NCBI GenBank assembly: GCA_022376515.1
Contig: WTXI01000117.1
Coordinates: 48,158 to 112,157 of the forward strand
Direction of reading: 5' to 3'
Origin: Lactifluus volemus
Lineage: Eukaryota; Basidiomycota; Agaricomycetes; Russulales; Russulaceae
DNA length: 64,000 nt
The position numbers and the translations under genes are program-made. This document shows, piece by piece, positions 33,715 to 45,753 of the stretch (position 1 is the stretch's first letter; the number at the start of each line of letters is the position of its first letter). The notes under the pieces are model-generated. The model saw only the letters and a program-made list of their open reading frames with translations, was not told the origin of the DNA and made no database searches.

Positions 33715-36700
33715 TCATCGAGTTTCCCTCACCCAGATCCACACCACGGCGATCAAACTGGCACCGAAACCGACAATGTACGCGAAAAGCACGAGAACGT
33801 CGCGATAATACTCGCTTGATTTGAACCCAAAGAGCTAGAACGCGTTTCGTGATCCAGTCGAGGTGACACGACATGGTGAAACTACTCACGAGACTCATGA
33901 CGAGGCTTGCGGAGATATGCACGGGGACACCTTGAAGGTTGTCATTGATTTCGAGCCCCGCCGAGACTTCATTTATCGCGAGAGCCTCGAGCATGAACCT
34001 GAGCGGGCATAACCACTGTAGCCACCGCAGGACTGGCGGAATCGAGCCGATGTGAACGAAGAATCCGGCAAACGTCATTTGGAAAAAGCCGATCAGCGTG
34101 CTCAGTAGGAGCGCAAGACCACCGTTGGTTATAGCGGAGCCGATAAGGAAGTTCTGGAATCACATTAGTGGACCGAACGAACCGAGGTGATAGGACAGAG
34201 GGGAACATACAAAGACGGTCATGCATATCGTGTAAAGCACAATGATGAACAGGAATTTGAAGAAGTTAGCGGCATGGGGTTCGAGGCCGGCCATCCAATA
34301 TGTACTTTGATCCAGGTGTGCGTCAAAAGCTGGAACTGGAAGAAATCATTGCGAGTTGACAACTCACATGGTAGACACCACCATAGCGGGAATGATGCGC
34401 AGAGGCACCACGTCAAAAATGAGACGGACTAACAACCAAGCCGTTGGACTGCGAAGGCGAATACACTTCACGTCAGGCCCTGGCCACGGAAAGGTTTCTC
34501 TTCGGAAACACAAACCTGTAATACGCATTTGAGCGCTCGCGTACAAAGAGTGGGCGTGTGATGAGCACGTTGTATAGTGCGCTCAAAGATGAAAAGGCGA
34601 CAAGGGAGCCCTGTCGATGATGGGTGTGTCAATCGGCCTGAAGTTGACTTGAAAAAACGCACGAGGAAGAAAAGACAGCCGACGCGCGACTGGAAACCTG
34701 CGATGGTGAGACTTGTTTTAAAGTACAATCCGCCGCAGAACACGCCGACCAGCGCGGATATCACCATATGTGCAAGGAAGAATGTTTTGTCCCTGAGGCC
34801 CGAGGATCAGCACAGCCCCGTCCTCAGGTGAATAGCGTCCACGAACCTTCGTAGCACTTTCCACTCTCTCCCTGCGAGCACTTCTAGTTGCGTTAAGAAT
34901 GAGGCCGCGCTCCTCAGACTTGTGAATTTCTTGAGAATGCCCTCAACATGTCGTGTGGGACTAGCAGAGTTGCTGCCGGCCTCTTTGTTGACGACCACTT
35001 TTTCGAGACCTGGTTTGTATGGCTCCATGGATTGCTGATGTGCAAGATCGAGGAGATGGTCCGCTATGTTGTACCCAGCGCCACAAGGCGAACCCTGAGC
35101 CGCGAAGTGTTCTGCAGGCGCGAGTCCTCCTGGGCCTTCGTACAGTGTATGCCCGTCGGCAAGGAGGAGTATACGATCAAAGGTTCGATAGATCTGTGAG
35201 TTCGGCTGATGGATCGTTGCAATGACGGCGGTGGGATTATCTGCATTATGTGCGACATTATGCAGAACCGCAGTTACTTTGGCCGCAGAGACCGAGTCAA
35301 GGCCTGGAAGATAAGTTAATCATGTGATATGTATTAGACTGATTTAAAGCCGAACCAGATGTGGGTTCATCAAGTATGAGTACGTCGGGACTCGCAACGA
35401 GCTCGAGCCCAATGCTGACTCGTCGCGCCTCTCCGCCACTAATACCCCGGGCATGAGACGTCTGTCCTCCAATACGTGCATCTCGTACGTTTGTGAGGCC
35501 TAGCTGCTCGAGCACGTCTTCGACACGCTGACGCTTTTCGGCATCTGAGACGTATTCTGGCAGGCGTAGGCGAGCAGCAAAGAGTAGGGCCTCGCGAACA
35601 GTGAGTAATGCCGGAAGAACGTCTTGTTGGGGAACAAATCCAATACGAGGGGTACGCGAATCACGTGATGGGTCGCCAGGAAACCGCACACTACCGGACG
35701 TATAGCCCGTTTTGCTTTTATTTGCGAGAATCTCGATCAGAGTGGTTTTGCCAGCGCCTGCACCGAGAATACTCAGAGAAAAATCCTCCCGGTTCGAAGA
35801 AAGGACGTACCACTAGGCCCGAGAATGCCTAATAATTGTCCCGGCTCTACGCGGCCACTAATTCCATCTAAAGCGATCTTATCACCAAGTGAAGCTCCTG
35901 ATTGTCTAGGCCATAGCCATCCTTTACTGCCGTGTGCTTGAGGTATAATGTATGTCACGTCGGACCACTCCACAGCAAAACCTCCATATTGGCCTTTGCC
36001 TTGGTCAAAATCACCTGTACCGAACCGTCGTTGGTTTCTCCGAATCCACCACCCAACAAAGAGTCCCAAGAGGGCCAGGCCAAGAAGAGCACCAACAACC
36101 GCTAGGCCAGCAACAACGCCGCCGCTGAGCGGCTTGTTTGTATTTGCAGAAGCGGAAGTGTCACTTGCGGTATCAATGATGCCCTGTTGAACGCACTCGC
36201 CAAAGGTACAACTCTTGAGGGGTAGACCAGAAGGACCAAAAAGGGTTTTTAAGACGCTTTGCTCCAAGTTGCACGTTGAAGCTCCATTCGAGACCGGATC
36301 ACAGGCTATTGTAACATTTCCGCTGAGTCCATCGATAGGGGCGGTTAGATTCAAGGTTCCACCACCGCAAAAAGCAGTGCCAGGACGACAGGTACATTTG
36401 AGGCCGGAGCATGACCAGGTTGAGCCGCCTGATTTCTGAGCATCCTGCTGGCATGCACTGGCAGTGCAGTAGAACTGCTCAACGCCATCATACCACAATT
36501 GCGCATAGATAGAACCCGAGGAGCCGAAGGAAGTCGAGTTGGGCTGAGGGGTCGATGAGGTGTTAAGAGTACGGAGTACTGTTAGACTCGATGCGAACGG
36601 AAAAACGGCCTGGAGAGTGGGGTTCTGTGTTTAATATCAGCATGCGAAGCCTCAGAGATCGTAGGATATTCGCACGATAACAGCACAGCTCATCTCGCCT

Positions 36701-37104
36701 GCAGCATACACTCGTGGGAAAGTATTGCACGTTAAAGTCCCGTTCAAACCATTCGGCGGCTGCTGAATATTGGGGCCGCCAGTACTACTGCTAGCGGCAT
36801 TGAACGAGCTCTGGCATACGGTTGGGGCTTGGCACACGTTGCACCCTGTTCCCGACCACCCTGCAGGGCAGGTACAAGTCGAGAGGTTGCCATATGAAGT
36901 ATCGGAAGCGTTAGGGACAAGCGGACGTTGTGTATCCTGGAATATGTTGCCTCCACAGGCGGGTGCAGAACAGGTTGGACCACCGAAGCCTGGCGGACAT
37001 GCACAGGCCGAAGTGTTGATCGGAACACCGTAATTCTCGCAAATGACCTGGGCACGAACGGAAATTGCGAATAGGAGAGAGATGGACCAAAAGAGCGGTG
37101 ACAT
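33715..37104 (-). CDS. ADP1: ADP1-type ABCG transporter with cysteine-rich ectodomain
   Basis: Half-size ABC transporter of the fungal ADP1 class; substrate unknown. Start at 37104 opens a signal peptide (MSPLFWSISLLFAISVRA). An EGF-like Cys-rich ectodomain follows (CENYGVPINTSACACPPGFG, CTCPAGWSGTGCNVCQ, later CTCRPGTAFCGGG), then a membrane span (GGVVAGLAVVGALLGLALLG) and an ATPase domain: GPSGAGKTT built across an intron near 35770-35820, GFVPQQDVLPALLTVREAL, signature ISGGEARRVSIGLELV, Walker B VLILDEPTSGLDS. The C-terminal half carries the ABC2-type membrane region (ALVGVFCGGLYFKTSLTIAG, NFLIGSAITNGGLALLLSTL) and ends WIWVRETR. At least seven introns. Overall size and order fit yeast Adp1. 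No disruption seen. Confidence 0.92.
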
Positions 37105-37630
37105 GGGTGAAGAGGAACCAGAGGGCGGTGTAAATGCCGCAGTGGCGGTGGGATAGGAGAGATAAAGAGAGGAAGAGGAAAGAGAGGAAATGCAAGTTGG
37201 TTATACTTAACACCTGCGTACGGTATATCCCTATTTTGGGTTCGCGCATTCTTCCGTGGAACAATACTACCGCATTAATACGTTCAAGGTACCAAGGCAC
37301 CCCCGTGCCACCCGAGGTACAGGTACAATTCTCGGGAAACAGTTGCGACAACAACGTTGAACAGTTTCTTACGCCTCGGCCTCGGTGTAGAGTCACAGCC
37401 CTCCGTGGTCAGTGATGTATTCAATCACTGTGAAAAAAACAATACCATAATCTATACCCACAAGTCTAGGAACAAAATCCAATGTCGCGTGAACGTGGTC
37501 ACCGTTCGTCAGTCTTGTGTCTCACATCTACTAATGTAAATTGCAACGGATGCCAGACTGACAAGCTGAAAAAGCCGAGAGTCCATGGCCTGACGTCCTG
37601 GATTGTCAAATATTTCTAGCCAAATATGAA
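37105..37630. other. ABC gene 5' flank with repeat traces
   Basis: Likely promoter and leader of the ABC transporter gene. The part 37240-37420 carries words of the dispersed inverted-repeat family (CTTACGCCTCGGCCTCGGTG, GTAGAGTCACA), in diverged form. Confidence 0.45.
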
Positions 37631-37634
37631 AAAC

Positions 37635-37970
37635 CTCACCTCATGGCCTGCCAATCGTGCCGGATGACGAGCGCTTCGCTACAGCCAGCGACGTCCCTAC
37701 TGTGCGCGTCTGGCCTCTTGCAGAAACCTGGAGGAGCCTATTCTTACGGGACACGTATGAGTCGTCAAGTACATGAAGTGATGCCCAACCCACGGAACCC
37801 TTTAACGCTGTACGTCTCTGGTATTGGTATAGGGTAAAACGCGCTGATACAATACCTGCAGTCCTCACCACAAAATACCATACAGGCCCTCGCATGGGCC
37901 CCGCATGGGAACCTGCTTACGAGGGGATCGCGCGACCAGACTGTGCGAGTATTCGATTCCGCTCGATGAA
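37635..37970 (+). pseudogene. decayed PFS2-like WD40 gene fragment
   Basis: Two in-frame islands look like WD40 repeats of polyadenylation factor subunit 2: DERFATASDVPTVRVWPL (near 37670) and NTIQALAWAPHGNLLTRGSR followed by DQTVRVFD (near 37875-37960). Between them the DNA reads GH-V-stop-VVKYMK-stop-CPTHGTL, which corresponds to GHxWxVK...KWHPT of such proteins with both Trp codons turned to TGA. The real gene would encode many more repeats, all missing. The family call is from memory of the motif order and moderately sure; that it is a broken WD40 gene is clearer. Confidence 0.6.
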
Positions 37971-39737
37971 GGAGTGGGTTGTCCTATGCGGACACAAAAA
38001 ATGGTCTGCTGTACGTCCCGTCTTCCCCTCAATGCTCTCATAGCCTGAATTTCTCCCTTCCTGCTTACAAATACCTTTAGCACCACAACGAAGATGGCAG
38101 GCTGCCTGGAGCTGGCCAACTTATCGAAGTGAGCACGCAGAAGCTTAGCGACGCGACGAACAGCATTCGCTAATTCCTTCCGCTGAACATATGCCCACAG
38201 TCCCGAGACTGCGATGCATCCTGTCTAGTCAGGTGCCGGCACTGCGGTTTTCCGCGTCGTCGTTGGGAAAGCACAAGTGGCGCTAAGTTCTGCTCAATAC
38301 GCGGCGTAAGACCAAGCAATCCCGGATAAACGATGTTTCCCTCGCTATGTCCTCCGTCATGAACGTTAATTCGCTTTACTGAAATTCCTCTCGTCAATAT
38401 CAGCAATATCCTCCTGATATTCTGCTGTCCTCCTCTTGGGCAAGTCCCCGACCTTCACATGCCGATAAACACTGTCATGGCAGGTTTGTTCTGGAACAGG
38501 ATCTCACGGAAAACTCGCAGGCCATGCATTTCAGTTTCATGCCTCGGCGCCTCTATCCAGCGTGATTTTTGAACTCCAGAGTAAGGATTATCCTGGCATT
38601 TACCAGATCCGCAACTATCCCTTTATCGACCCTCGCCGACTTTCAACTCCTGCTGCCGCGGGCCTGTCTTCAAGGAATTTACCAGCTGACATTCCAATCC
38701 CAGAGGAGGCTGGCGATAATGACTACTATGGCTCCTCCGTGGTGTTTGGACTTTACACTCCTCCGAGTTCCGCTATTTGCTTTGATATACTCGTACTCTT
38801 ATCTTAGAGCCATTTATGCATTCATAATAGCGATTCCTGCGCCACCTATAAAGGATCAATTACAGGGAAATGCCCGAGTGGGCTGCCACCATGAGGTGGG
38901 AACCCTAGTAAGTTCCGTGCGTTCATCCTGCATAGGGAAAATGCCGACGATGTCGTCAGCGACCTTGCTTGCAGGAGACACGTCATCATTTTGTCATTAC
39001 TGCAGGTGAAGAGGCGATGCAAAAATGTAAACACATTTCGTCTTCAGATTACTGTACCCTTTTTTTATCACCTTTTCAATCCTAGCGTTGTGTAGGTTAC
39101 CATTACGTTTCAGCTTCAGTACAGTAAGTTAGTCCGAGAACCGAAGCTGACATTCAAAATGGATGACAGACACACGCGGTTTGCACTCCTCGCACACATT
39201 GCAGCTCCGGTGTTTAGTTACATGCAGTTTTCCATTTTGCAAATTGTTCATGCGACTGTGAATGTTCTTGTTCTCCAGAACTGTCACGAGCACTGTATTG
39301 TTCGAAACTACAGTAGTGTAACCGGCAACGTGGTAGTCAACGTTGCAATCATCATCATCATCATGATTAAACCACATCGCGTTGTTGCATTCATCGGATC
39401 TCAATGTTCAATGTTCAATGTTCAACGTCCAACAAGCGAGATTGATCGTTCATCAAACTAAGGCGTTCGCTATTCGGATGACCGGTACTCCGGGCAAAAG
39501 GAATCACGTGATCTTTTGATGGTCCCTACCACGCTATCGCCGCAAGGTAATGTCATGTCACTGTACTGGAAGCTGGCCTTTGGTAGCTGGGGGCTATAAC
39601 AGAACATCAGTGATGGCCCAATGTTTCTGGTTCGATTCCAGTCAGAAGGAAATGTTTTTCTTTCTGCCTAAATCGAGAGAACCATCAGACTGGCGGAGCA
39701 AGGAAAAAGTTGATAGCAAGTCGTTATACCACTCTCA
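37971..39737. other. intergenic, nothing recognised
   Basis: Short overlapping frames only (38562-39009 plus is the longest). A small direct repeat, three copies of CAATGTTCA-type words, lies at 39402-39426, and a CAT-type microsatellite near 39348-39364. Confidence 0.4.
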
Positions 39738-41100
39738 TCACGGCGGAATTAACGGGATTATTGAATTTGTTACTACTAGTCGGTAGTCGGAATATTCTGA
39801 TTGAGGATTTTCCAAGAGGCGACCGGGGTGGAAAATATTCAACGTCACCATCGCTAACGTGATCATTGCGCCATCGAATACGACTGCACAATAGTTAGTT
39901 ACGATTCTGTCAGTGGTCGGCTTCCAGTAGTAGCAGAGATACGTACTGAATAGCCATTGAGTCGAGGTAATTTTTCCATGGGAACCATCCGCAAATTGGG
40001 CAGTTCGGTAGACAGTCCTACAGACCATCAGCGATAGGTAAAAACTTGAAGGAGGAAGCGTAAGAAGCGTACCGCAGGAAGATGAACACTGTCATGGCAA
40101 CCAAGGCGTACAACATACGCTTCAGAGGAATGTCCACCTTGCCGCAATAATCCTCGCCGGGACCATGTCGTATTGGCCGATCCCGTGCGTATCGAATAAA
40201 GAATTCTGTTGCCAGAGCAGAGTAGAGGGTGATGGAGACTGGTAGGGTGTAAGCAGTCATCTAGATAACCGTGTAGACATCTGACACACCAAGCTGGAAT
40301 ATAACACCACCGAGAGTGATGTGCGTGCCCTGATATACCGTGCATTGGGTCAGTTGAAGGATCGGCAGAACATCGACGGCGCATGCAGACCAATTTTTCT
40401 TCTTTCAAAGTGTGGGCGGCAGTTGCCATACTGCCACCTATGGCTTGAACAAGGAGGGCAATGACATCCTAGAGAACCGTAAGAAGAGCACTAATCTTGC
40501 ATGGACAAAATATACACACAAAACATAAGAATATGATAGCGTCTATGTCGCGTTCAAATCGACTCTGATGAACAAAGACCAGGTATGTGACTCACATAAT
40601 TTAGGTGTCAGACGGCTGTATTGTGGGCCGAGCCGGTTGATGACGCGTCCCAGGAGAATGAAGTTGGCTGCAAGTAGCAGTGTGGGAGCGACGACAAGTG
40701 TCTTTAATCTGGGCATCCATGAGCACATTGAGGGACCAAAAGGCGACCATCGAAGTGTACCCACTGTATGGTAAATGGCGTCTTTAAAAACGGATCGTGG
40801 CTAGACCACAATCGAGCACTCCAACCAATAAGCTGAAGGAAACCACAACCAACTGCACTGGGTAATAAAAACCACAGGCGGAAATAGCTAGCCTGTATAG
40901 TATGGATGACTTCACGGAGTCCCACTGTCAGCAACGACCTATTAAACAAAAGGGACATACGCACATGTAGAGAGTCCGAAGAGCAAAAGAAAAATATAGG
41001 AAGCCCATTCGGAGGGAACATAGCCATACTGAAGCACGGATTTAGGTTGAGTAACACTGCTGCTATTAATGGAATGTTCAAGAAGGTTACGGTAATACAT
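39738..41100 (-). CDS. RTA1-like lipid exporter, divergent copy E
   Basis: Fifth RTA1 family gene, outside the tandem block and lacking its flanks. The ATG at 41100 starts MYYRNLLEHSINSSSVTQ and runs directly into LQYGYVPSEWASYIFLLLFG without the extra leader of copies A-D. Spliced landmarks: FYFRLWFLLPSAVGCG-like exon, QLIGWSARLWSS, TLVVAPTLLLAANFILLGR, NRLGPQYSRLTPK, ALATEFFIRYARDRPIR, TVYRTAQFADGS and VFDGAMITLAMVTLNIFHPG. The C-terminal tail differs from the EMKA ending of the others (ends IIPLIPP). Intron positions are conserved with the array, so all copies share one ancestor. All exons checked are open. Confidence 0.82.
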
Positions 41101-42696
41101 GATAACTTGAAGGGTTGTGGGGTTGCTCTGCTGGTGCCGTATCTTCAAGTCCGCTGGCCTGTCTTTATACCCTCCGATATTACGTTAAATGCTATTTATG
41201 CCAAATGAATCGATCAGAATCATCTGAACTGAGGCCTGATGGTACTTTTCATGGCCTCACATTCGGGGTGCCCGGCCCTGTGACCGCGCGTATCTAACCT
41301 TGCGCCCCTCTCCGGTCACCGCCCCCTTCCAGTCAGTCACACTAGGTCACACGCCAAATTTCTCTGACAAAAAAATCGCACACTGGCAGTAACTCGGACA
41401 CCCAGATAGCTCTGAGTTGGCGTCTTTCTAGCAGTGTTCACCCGGTCTGGGAATTCCAACCTTCAAGTGATATAGCTTGATACCTTGCATTGACACGGAT
41501 CAAACCGAGCTTAGTAGGCCAACTGTACAACATGCGGACAGCAACTGCGGGTATGGCTCACAAGCCACTGCCTCGCGGTGTAAGTTACTAACCCTACCCC
41601 CCTTCTCGTCATTCTGTCTTGCCCACGCGTAGAAATCATGGTGTGGTGAAATGAAAAACAGAATGCTTGTCATGCCTGTCACGGTGTCTGAGTTTACAAT
41701 GTCGCAATCTCACTTAGTGCTCCTTGAGGCCGAATGGAGTCTGAAATTTGGTGTCTGACCTTGTTCTGACCTACCCCAGCACTATCTTTGAAATTGTGTG
41801 ATGATAGGTAGCGGCAGGCTTCCTGCCTAGTTCCGCGCCGAAAGGCAGCATTTCCAAAAAAAAAAAATTGTGGGTGATAGAGAACAGGAGAGTACTTTCG
41901 ACACCACGGTTTGGACGGAAAGTCTAAGCTTCTTCTCCAACTCAGAGTCCGTGACCTGGCCGTAAAAAGTCATGGGTGTTCTCAGCATGAACTCCGGTCC
42001 CTACCTACCTTTCGTTGCCCCTTTGTGTTTCAACTTCCTTTGACTCGTCTCAGTGACCTGGTCGATGATCAGCTTCCATTCCCATCAGTTCCCGATCGAT
42101 CATACAATAGCTTATTGGAAACTCGTTGAAAGAAGCGTGCAGTGCTGTATATCTTTTTACCGCCCAATTCCGTTCCCCCGGGTTGCTGTTCTGGTGCCTT
42201 TTTGGTGAGCTGACCAATCGCGATAGGAGTTGGATGCTGTGCGTGCTGACCGCGGTTAATGGGAAATGCACCGCTTGGCAAAACGTTATACTGAGGACCT
42301 AGTCGCGTGGCTTATCATAATCGGCCATCTTTAAGCTTGCGCATCAGTGCAGCTGCCTGATGCCATCCATTCTTTTATTGTACTCAGCGGCGCTCGCATC
42401 CACCAGATTCGTAAAAGCTGCGAAACATCGCTTCGCCGCCGTGCGCCCTACTCAAATGAGTTTTCGTGAGGTGAGACGCTGCACCCCAGAACGCACCAAG
42501 GAACCCGAACGAAAACACATTGGCTCTATACCGGATTTCGGGTGTTGGTCCCGAGGTCGCCTAATCCAAGAGCGAACCAAAGGAGGCAAATTTCTCACCC
42601 CTTCGCGGGTCGTTCGGGCGATGAGTGAGGACCACAGACATTCGAAACTCGCAGCCGCAATCGCAAAGGTGATCTCGTAGTTTTAGATGTCTTCTA
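41101..42696. other. intergenic, nothing recognised
   Basis: Upstream region of RTA1 copy E and downstream region of MCP1. Frames such as 42360-42680 plus are short and without domain. No RNA gene or repeat of note. Confidence 0.4.
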
Positions 42697-43483
42697 TCAG
42701 AGACGATATACAAATGACTGAGTGAGCGCAGCTCGGGACCGCGCCGCCGTAGATACAAGCGTGAATAAAGGTTCGCGCGCAAGAACCGCGAGGCCCGTCA
42801 AAACTGGTATCACGGCAGCACAAGCGAGTGCCCGCCTCGCTCTGCGCCCGGGTGTTTTCAAATTCGGTATCCAGGTGGACCAAACGATTCCGAAGCCGTC
42901 AGCGGCATGCAAGGCGACACCGACAACGAGCGCAGCGTAAAGCACCTTGCTCCGGACTGGCCAACCTCTGAGCGCTGCCTTGACATACTCGTAGTCGAGC
43001 TCGGACGGACTGAGAGATGCAATGGGGGGCGCAAGGTCCGCAGGCGCGAGACGGTGCGTTAATATGTGGATGGGAAGAAAGATAAACGCGGTGGCATATC
43101 CGGTCACGGAGAGCGCGCTGGAGAGAGGACGTGGAGGATGGGGGGAGAAAAGGCGTTTGAGAATGGCACTTGTGGAGTGGATGAGTAGTGGCGCGAACAC
43201 GAGGTAACGCTCTCCAAATACAGTCTGATAGTATTCGCGTCCAACCAGCTAAGAGAAAAAAAGAGCCACGCAAGTCAGGAGCACAAATGTATGGAGAGGA
43301 TTGACAGACCATGAATTGGGTTGAGAGCGCAGAACCACCGAGGTTGGCCGCGGCTGGCGCAGAAAGGTGAACAAGGAGGAAAGTTGTGATGAAAGGCGCG
43401 GATCCGTGGGCGAGAGTGGTCAACACGGACGATGTGCGCGTGCGCCAGTGAGGGGCGGGCTTGTCAGCAGGATCAGCTGCCAT
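42697..43483 (-). CDS. MCP1: MCP1-like mitochondrial membrane protein
   Basis: Homologue of yeast Mcp1, a multi-span mitochondrial outer-membrane protein linked to lipid homeostasis and to Vps13-dependent membrane contacts. Two exons, 43483-43310 and 43248-42697, give 241 residues. Landmarks: ITTFLLVHLSAPAAANLGG, REYYQTVFGERYLVFAPLLI after the splice, GYATAFIFLPIHILTHRL, the conserved SPSELDYEYVKAALRGWP and ALHAADGFGIVW. Hydrophobic segments and a basic C-terminal region match the family. It lies between RTA1 copy E and the F-box array and has no obvious functional link to either. Confidence 0.85.
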
Positions 43484-43772
43484 AGCAAGACGGTGGTGTG
43501 CAGCCGTCGCTAACCCGACCGACTTGTTCAAAGCGGCGGTGGACCGAACGGGCCGCTTTCTGGCGCCGCCACAGCAATACCACGGCAGTATCGAGACCAT
43601 CCATTCTATTTTAGACATGGATCCACAAAAACAATGCAAGTATCCATCTATTAGATTAAGTACTAGCATTATTTATCACCATCTAAGCTGCTCAGAGTCA
43701 GTGCTTTCAAAGTTATCGTCGGGTCGAGTCCAAGCTTGAATAATGGCGCAAGGCGCACGAATGTTTGTTGTG

Positions 43773-45402
43773 TCAACAGAAGGCATTGTCAGGTGGAAAC
43801 GTCTCCGGATCTGTGTTCCAAGAAATCCTGACAGGACATCCCGCGTGTTGTCGTGCAGCAACGAATGGACCGAAGATGGACAGAACCTCCTCCCATGCGT
43901 CATTGCATGCCCGATCCAGAGGATGCAGCTCTATTTCTATTTCTTCCAGTGAGGGTAGAATATGAAAGGGCCACTCGGACTCTCCACCTTTCCGCACGAA
44001 AACCTGCGCAACATCGTGTAAAAAATCTGAATGCATCTTGAGTATCTTCGCACTCTGCAATTGTTGAAAGAATCCAAGCCAGGGGGAAGTAGCATCTGCA
44101 GAGGGCCTTGATTTGAGGTTTGAATGAAGTGGTGGATAAACGTGTTGAAATAATACTTGCTCGGCGGTGCTGAGTTTCGCGCAGAGCAGAGCGGGACCAT
44201 CCTGTACTGTCCGATCATCCTTAACAATTATTTTGCGAATCATGTGATCAGGGGAGTGGGAGTCTTCGCATATAATCCAAGGATTACCTGTCGTCGGGAT
44301 CAGCACATGAACGGAGAGAAACGATCCTTCTATATTGCTGATGAACCTGGATAGGTGAGGAACAGGCTCGGAGGAGTAGGAATTGCGAAGGTCGATTCGG
44401 AAATACTGCAGGGATGGGGCGGCCAAACCCGCCACAAGAGCCTCAAGATATTGTTTTGTACCATGATATGAAAGATATGTCAACCTCGAGAGGTGAAAAA
44501 TGTCTGCAGGCATCGTGGGCAGGAGGAATGGGCAATAGGATGGAGATATCTCAAGGTGACGCAGGCAAGGCATCCCTCGCAGAAGGGTGAGAAGCGACGC
44601 CGCCTGCAATTGACAGCGGTTCAATCTGAGGTAAATGAGACCTGGTGTGGACGGTAGTTGGAATAGGGAGTCCGCGCGGGAAACGTGTCTCAAGTCAAGA
44701 TGTCGCAGACTCGGGACGGATCCCCCAAATAACTTGAGTGTGGTAGGAATGTTGAATTCCCGACTCGAGGGTTCTGACAGTTCTAGGCTCTCTAGTGCAG
44801 GAAACGGGCCAATCATCGCCCTGCGGACATTGTCCAACATTAAATCTGAGCTGTCTAACACGATCTTGCACACACGATCGGAATATTGGAGTGCGGAAAC
44901 CGCGCGTTTCCGTTTCTTCGGCTCCTCGCGCTGCCAGTGGAGCAGCATGGGAGAGTAGATAACAATCGGAAAGGGTGGAAGACGGGTCAAAATGGATACA
45001 TTTCTGTTCGAGTCACGGTCCCAGCACATAGAGAGGACAAGCTTCGCTTGTAAACGGAAGGACGACGAGAGGACGATGGATCGCCATTTTTGACACACAT
45101 GGGCGAGTTTTAACCACCCGTGTTTGCCATTCCAAGTCAGCTCCGAGTCGTAGTAAAAGTAGCGCTGCTCAAGGCCTTGTCGATACGAATCAAATACTTC
45201 CAATAGGAGGCCTTTGGGGAGTATATCTATTGTTGTGCTAGGCGAAAGGTCGTTTCCCGGAAAGCGTCTGAATCGCCTTTGCAGTGAAAAAAGAAATTAG
45301 TTTAGAGAGTAGAGAATGATATTACCAGTACACATACCATTGGCCAAGGAGAGCGACCCGGAGGAGGGCACTGATTGTAACACGGATGAGCTTCACGATC
45401 AT
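43773..45402 (-). CDS. F-box protein, array member 1 (type A)
   Basis: F-box protein with degenerate leucine-rich repeats, expected substrate receptor of an SCF ubiquitin ligase. Exon 1 is 45402-45338 and exon 2 is 45276-43773, joined in phase, 522 residues. The F-box reads IDILPKGLLLEVFDSYRQ then WLKLAHVCQKWRSIVLSS. LRR-like strands follow (LESLELSEPS, LRHLDLRHVS, LIYLRLNRCQ, LRHLEISPSY, LEEIEIELHP). Exon 1 encodes a short hydrophobic stretch ending LRVALLGQW. Nearly identical to member 3 (476 residues over the main exon), more distant from members 2 and 4. Confidence 0.88.
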
Positions 45403-45753
45403 GGTAGAGGTGCGAAGATAGGAGCGTTGATTATTCCACGAAATGTCCCGAGGCCCCTGTTTCTCGCCGGTGGCTGCAACGCCGGTTTGTTCAAAGTGGC
45501 CGTCTGGACGGCTGGACGGAACGGGCTACGGATGGTTTTCTGCGTGGCGCTGCCATTGCATGCCACAGTATCGAGGCCATTCGATTTATTCAGGCATAGA
45601 TCTACACCAAAAATTCAAGTATTCATATATTCTGACATCATCCATCCTGTTATCAACCCCCACCAATTCGTGCTTTCGAGCCTGAGGTCATCGTCCGAGT
45701 CCCATCGATCCGGGCTCCGGAGTACGTTGCAATCCGCACGTTTATTTGTCGTG

